Shown: piece after piece, positions 6,480-6,629 of the stretch | How the letters are laid out: each line of letters opens with the position of its first letter | Numbering within the stretch: position 1 is the first letter of the stretch | Assembly: GCA_018828205.1 (NCBI GenBank) | Contig: JAHJWA010000032.1 | Location: 1 to 6,629, forward strand | DNA: 6,629 nucleotides | Direction: 5' to 3' | From: Alphaproteobacteria bacterium | Lineage (GTDB): Bacteria; Pseudomonadota; Alphaproteobacteria; Sphingomonadales; Sphingomonadaceae | Notes under the pieces: model-generated | Databases searched by the model: none | The model's input: only the letters and a program-made list of their open reading frames with translations | What the model was told of the DNA's origin: nothing | Made by a program: the position numbers and the translations under genes

Positions 6480-6629
6480 ATGGCGAAGGTGACCGGTCTG
6501 GGCGGGGTCTTCTACGTGGTCAAGGACCCGGAGGCGACGCGGCAATGGTACCGAGAGGTGCTCGGGCTCGGCGGCGAATACGGCCCGCAGCTGATGTGGT
6601 CCGAAGAGACCAAGGAGCAGCCCTATTCG
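6480..6629 (+). CDS. Partial VOC-superfamily (glyoxalase/bleomycin-resistance-like) protein, N-terminus
   Basis: The first 50 codons are present; the rest lies beyond the right edge. It begins MAKVTGLGGVFYVVKDPEAT and continues RQWYREVLGL. This is the beta-strand, helix, conserved WY-x-x-x-LGL pattern that opens a VOC domain, found in glyoxalase I, bleomycin-resistance and ring-cleaving dioxygenase-like proteins. The His or Glu that usually coordinates the metal in the first strand is not visible in LGGVFYVV, so it may belong to a metal-free or differently liganded subgroup. No signal peptide is seen, so it is probably cytoplasmic. The ATG follows the ggt stop by 11 bases, with GAGGAG (6467-6472) as ribosome site, so it is the third gene of the operon. 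Its substrate cannot be named from this fragment; a thiol- or glutathione-linked role alongside ggt is only an idea. Confidence 0.85.
   Translation, partial: MAKVTGLGGVFYVVKDPEATRQWYREVLGLGGEYGPQLMWSEETKEQPYS

Overview
The window is high-GC DNA with codon use biased to G/C at third positions. It carries a typical TonB-dependent receptor whose TonB box reads EIIVTAQK, and a PutP symporter. Together these suggest an alphaproteobacterium, most likely a sphingomonad (Sphingomonadales or Erythrobacteraceae type). This is inferred from gene style only; there is no rRNA or other phylogenetic marker here. I see no mobile element, CRISPR array, tRNA or rRNA gene.

Layout from left to right. (1) Positions 1-365, minus strand: the N-terminal 121 residues of an integral membrane protein with a ZIP-like HMLPE motif, running off the left edge. 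(2) Positions 366-478: a short intergenic gap holding a strong hairpin, probably the terminator of the next gene. (3) Positions 479-2821, minus strand: a complete 780-residue TonB-dependent outer-membrane receptor. (4) Positions 2822-3187: a 366-base divergent intergenic region that must hold the promoters of the receptor and of the rightward operon, with several short inverted and direct repeats. (5) Positions 3188-4672, plus strand: a complete PutP-type sodium/proline symporter. (6) Positions 4669-6468, plus strand: a complete secreted gamma-glutamyltransferase-like Ntn-hydrolase, whose start codon overlaps the putP stop (ATGA). (7) Position 6480 to the right edge, plus strand: the first 50 residues of a VOC (glyoxalase/bleomycin-resistance-like) protein.

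The three plus-strand genes are packed as one operon (4-base overlap, then an 11-base gap). Divergent from them is a receptor for an unknown ligand. A reasonable inference is a nutrient-scavenging locus. The receptor would bring a peptide or gamma-glutamyl compound into the periplasm, the exported GGT-like enzyme would hydrolyse it there, and PutP would carry a released amino acid (proline by family) across the inner membrane with sodium. The VOC protein would act on a small molecule in the cytoplasm. The families themselves are well supported; their cooperation is inferred from arrangement only.

Nothing here is clearly a novel system. The most worthwhile leads are the GGT-like enzyme with a shortened lid and altered substrate residues, the putP-ggt-VOC operon opposite a receptor, and a perfect 9-bp hairpin wrapped around the apparent start of the left-hand membrane protein.
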